Positions 6,737-8,104 of a stretch of DNA of 8,104 nucleotides are shown piece after piece (the first letter of the stretch is position 1; every line of letters starts with the position of its first letter). The stretch lies in contig JABEVM010000238.1 in assembly GCA_013041585.1 (NCBI GenBank), positions 1 through 8,104 of the forward strand, written 5' to 3'. The notes beneath the pieces were generated by a model. That model did not search any database. It saw nothing but the letters and a program-made list of their open reading frames with translations, and was not told where the DNA came from. The stretch comes from Chlamydiota bacterium (lineage in GTDB: Bacteria; Chlamydiota; Chlamydiia; Chlamydiales; Rhabdochlamydiaceae). The position numbers were made by a program, and so were the translations under genes.

Positions 6737-7954
6737 TTAGTAAAGAAGGTATTTTTCCCTCTTCTCTACAAAAGCATTCCTTTCATTTTCTTGAAACGAA
6801 ATCATTTTCCAGACGATGTATTTTTCCTTAGTGATATAGGAAAGAATTTCCTCATTTCCATTCGCTTTACAGAACATATCTTTTGCTTTGGAATCGATGA
6901 GAGCTAGTCTTTTCCCCACTTCTTTTGGATATAGGCTCTTAAGCATGCCGATAAGCAAATACTGCACTGTTAAGGGTTTATATTGCCCATAATCTGTGAT
7001 GACAATCCTGACGCCTTGGCAATCCCTTCCTTTAAATAGGCCATAGAATGGGCGGTAAGCAAAGGGAAGAAATTTAACGCCGGGTATATTTTGACTATTG
7101 AGTTGTTTAGCAAATTCCTGAGCCTTGATCCAAGGGGCTCCAATGACTTTAAAGGGGAGCGTATAGCCGATGCCGATATTGGTGAGTCCCAGTTCTCCAA
7201 TCAATCCTGTAGAGGCATAGAAAAAAGGTGTGTCAGATTCAGGAATGTTGGGACTTGTTGGAACCCAAAAAAGCCCTGTATCTTTGAAAGTCATAAAGCG
7301 TTTCCATCCACGCATACAAATGACCTCTAGCCTGCAACCAATACGGTATTCTTGATTAAAGTATTTTGCAAGCTCTCCAATTGTCATGCCATGACAATAA
7401 GGGACATTAATATACCCAATAAAAGATCTGAAATTTTCTTGAAGCATGGGACCATCTACGATTTTACCTCCCATTGGATTGGGGCGATCTAAGACAATGA
7501 CGCGAATCCCTCTTTTTGCAGCTTCTTCCATAACAAAGAAAAGAGTGGATATGTAGGTGTAGCTGCGGGATCCAATATCCTGAATGTCAAAGATAAGAAC
7601 ATCGATATTTTTTAGCATTTCATCTGTAGGTCTTCTTGTTTTTCCATGAAGGCTGTAGATAGGAATTTTTGATTTACTATGTTCAACATGCTCTCCAGCA
7701 TAAGAAAGACCTTGAAATCCATGTTCAGGAGCAAAAATAGCAACAAAAGAAAAATCCGTTGCATATTGCTGAAGCAGATCCGCTGTAGGTTGTAAGTTAG
7801 CATTCACTCCTGTGTGATTGGTAACAAGACCGACATTTTGATTTTTAAGAGAGGAGAGATGCCCATCTTTAAAGAAGACATCAACACCTAATTCTACTTT
7901 CGATTCGGCAAAGGTAATAAGAAGACATAAAAAAAAAGTGAGGATTGCTTTCAT
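6737..7954 (-). CDS. namZ: Exo-beta-N-acetylmuramidase NamZ (DUF1343, GH171), secreted
   Basis: NamZ-family enzymes (DUF1343) remove MurNAc from the non-reducing ends of peptidoglycan fragments and serve cell-wall recycling or scavenging. This 405-residue protein matches the family's usual length. It starts with a Sec signal peptide: Lys2, a hydrophobic core at about 4-16, and possible cleavage after AES (16-18). There is no lipobox, so it is probably periplasmic. Family motifs are GLVTNHTG (42-49), FAPEHGFQG (74-82, the presumed active-site region), FDIQDIGSRSYTY (122-134), LDRPNPMGG (155-163), VDGPML (166-171), PYCHGMTIGEL (185-195) and WVPTSPNIP (230-238). In Bacillus, namZ lies in a murQ/murP/nagZ recycling cluster; here the nearest related gene is the GKRP/MurQ-like one 2.6 kb away on the other strand. 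No clear Shine-Dalgarno precedes the ATG. A 9-T run (coding strand) lies in the signal-peptide codons. It converges with the small ORF at 6603. Family assignment is firm. Confidence 0.93.
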   Translation of the reverse strand: MKAILTFFLCLLITFAESKVELGVDVFFKDGHLSSLKNQNVGLVTNHTGVNANLQPTADLLQQYATDFSFVAIFAPEHGFQGLSYAGEHVEHSKSKIPIYSLHGKTRRPTDEMLKNIDVLIFDIQDIGSRSYTYISTLFFVMEEAAKRGIRVIVLDRPNPMGGKIVDGPMLQENFRSFIGYINVPYCHGMTIGELAKYFNQEYRIGCRLEVICMRGWKRFMTFKDTGLFWVPTSPNIPESDTPFFYASTGLIGELGLTNIGIGYTLPFKVIGAPWIKAQEFAKQLNSQNIPGVKFLPFAYRPFYGLFKGRDCQGVRIVITDYGQYKPLTVQYLLIGMLKSLYPKEVGKRLALIDSKAKDMFCKANGNEEILSYITKEKYIVWKMISFQENERNAFVEKREKYLLY

Positions 7955-8104
7955 GATGTGCTATGTGTAATTGAGCTTGTGAGGATCTTGGCTGATTTTA
8001 AATTTTAACCTCAAGGGAAATGCATTTTTTTCTACAACATTTTCTATTGACTTCTCTTGCATAATTGGAAAGAATTTATAACTTATAAAAAAATGCTTTC
8101 TATC
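7955..8104. other. Upstream region of namZ, no gene seen
   Basis: This 150-bp AT-rich stretch precedes namZ and may also hold the start of a divergent gene outside the window. I see the 10-bp palindrome AAATGCATTT (8018-8027). On the plus strand there is a TTGACT (8047-8052) whose best -10 partners are at unsuitable spacing. No promoter could be assigned confidently on either strand. An ATG at 8093 has only four codons in view. Confidence 0.35.

Noticed and set aside
6634..6907. Plus-strand ORFs across the namZ 3' end
   Set aside because: They are antisense to a clearly real DUF1343 gene and show no family motif or ribosome site.
8047..8104. Promoter and start (ATG 8093) of a further plus-strand gene
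   Set aside because: TTGACT has no -10 at proper spacing, there is no Shine-Dalgarno, and only four codons are visible.

Overview
The window carries six recognisable protein genes and one probable short unannotated gene. It looks bacterial, AT-rich (roughly 40% GC by eye) and ordinary in codon use. The closest overall picture is a chlamydia-related (environmental Chlamydiota) genome. The reasons are the aroC-aroB order of the chlamydial shikimate cluster, a large double-SIS GKRP/MurQ-like protein, and a NamZ-type muramidase in a compact AT-rich genome. This placement is inference from gene content and was not tested by any search.

Layout. Positions 1-4125 form a tight plus-strand run. It holds the 3' part of aroC (chorismate synthase), then aroB (3-dehydroquinate synthase) overlapping it by an ATGA junction, then, after one base, a 694-residue protein of the GKRP/MurQ family. 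After a 91-bp gap with a possible promoter comes a sugar-porter-family MFS transporter (4217-5575). A 45-bp gap then leads to a YdfG-type short-chain dehydrogenase (5621-6388) followed by a plausible intrinsic terminator. Positions 6389-6736 hold no long gene. They do contain a good sigma70-like promoter, a near-perfect Shine-Dalgarno and a 38-codon GTG-start ORF that stops 17 bp short of the convergent namZ gene (6737-7954, minus strand). The last 150 bp hold no gene I can support.

How the parts may fit together. NamZ releases MurNAc from peptidoglycan fragments outside the cytoplasm. The sugar porter could import a hexose. The GKRP/MurQ-like protein has the fold that recognises MurNAc-6-P or fructose phosphates. 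In that protein one of the two MurQ catalytic glutamates is replaced by lysine, and the N-terminus looks like a winged-helix domain. I therefore read it as a sugar-phosphate sensor or regulator rather than an etherase. The most interesting hypothesis here is a cell-wall-sugar sensing locus physically linked to shikimate genes, plus a hidden small gene or RNA facing namZ. No sugar kinase or known MurNAc transporter lies in the window, so the pathway link is conjecture.
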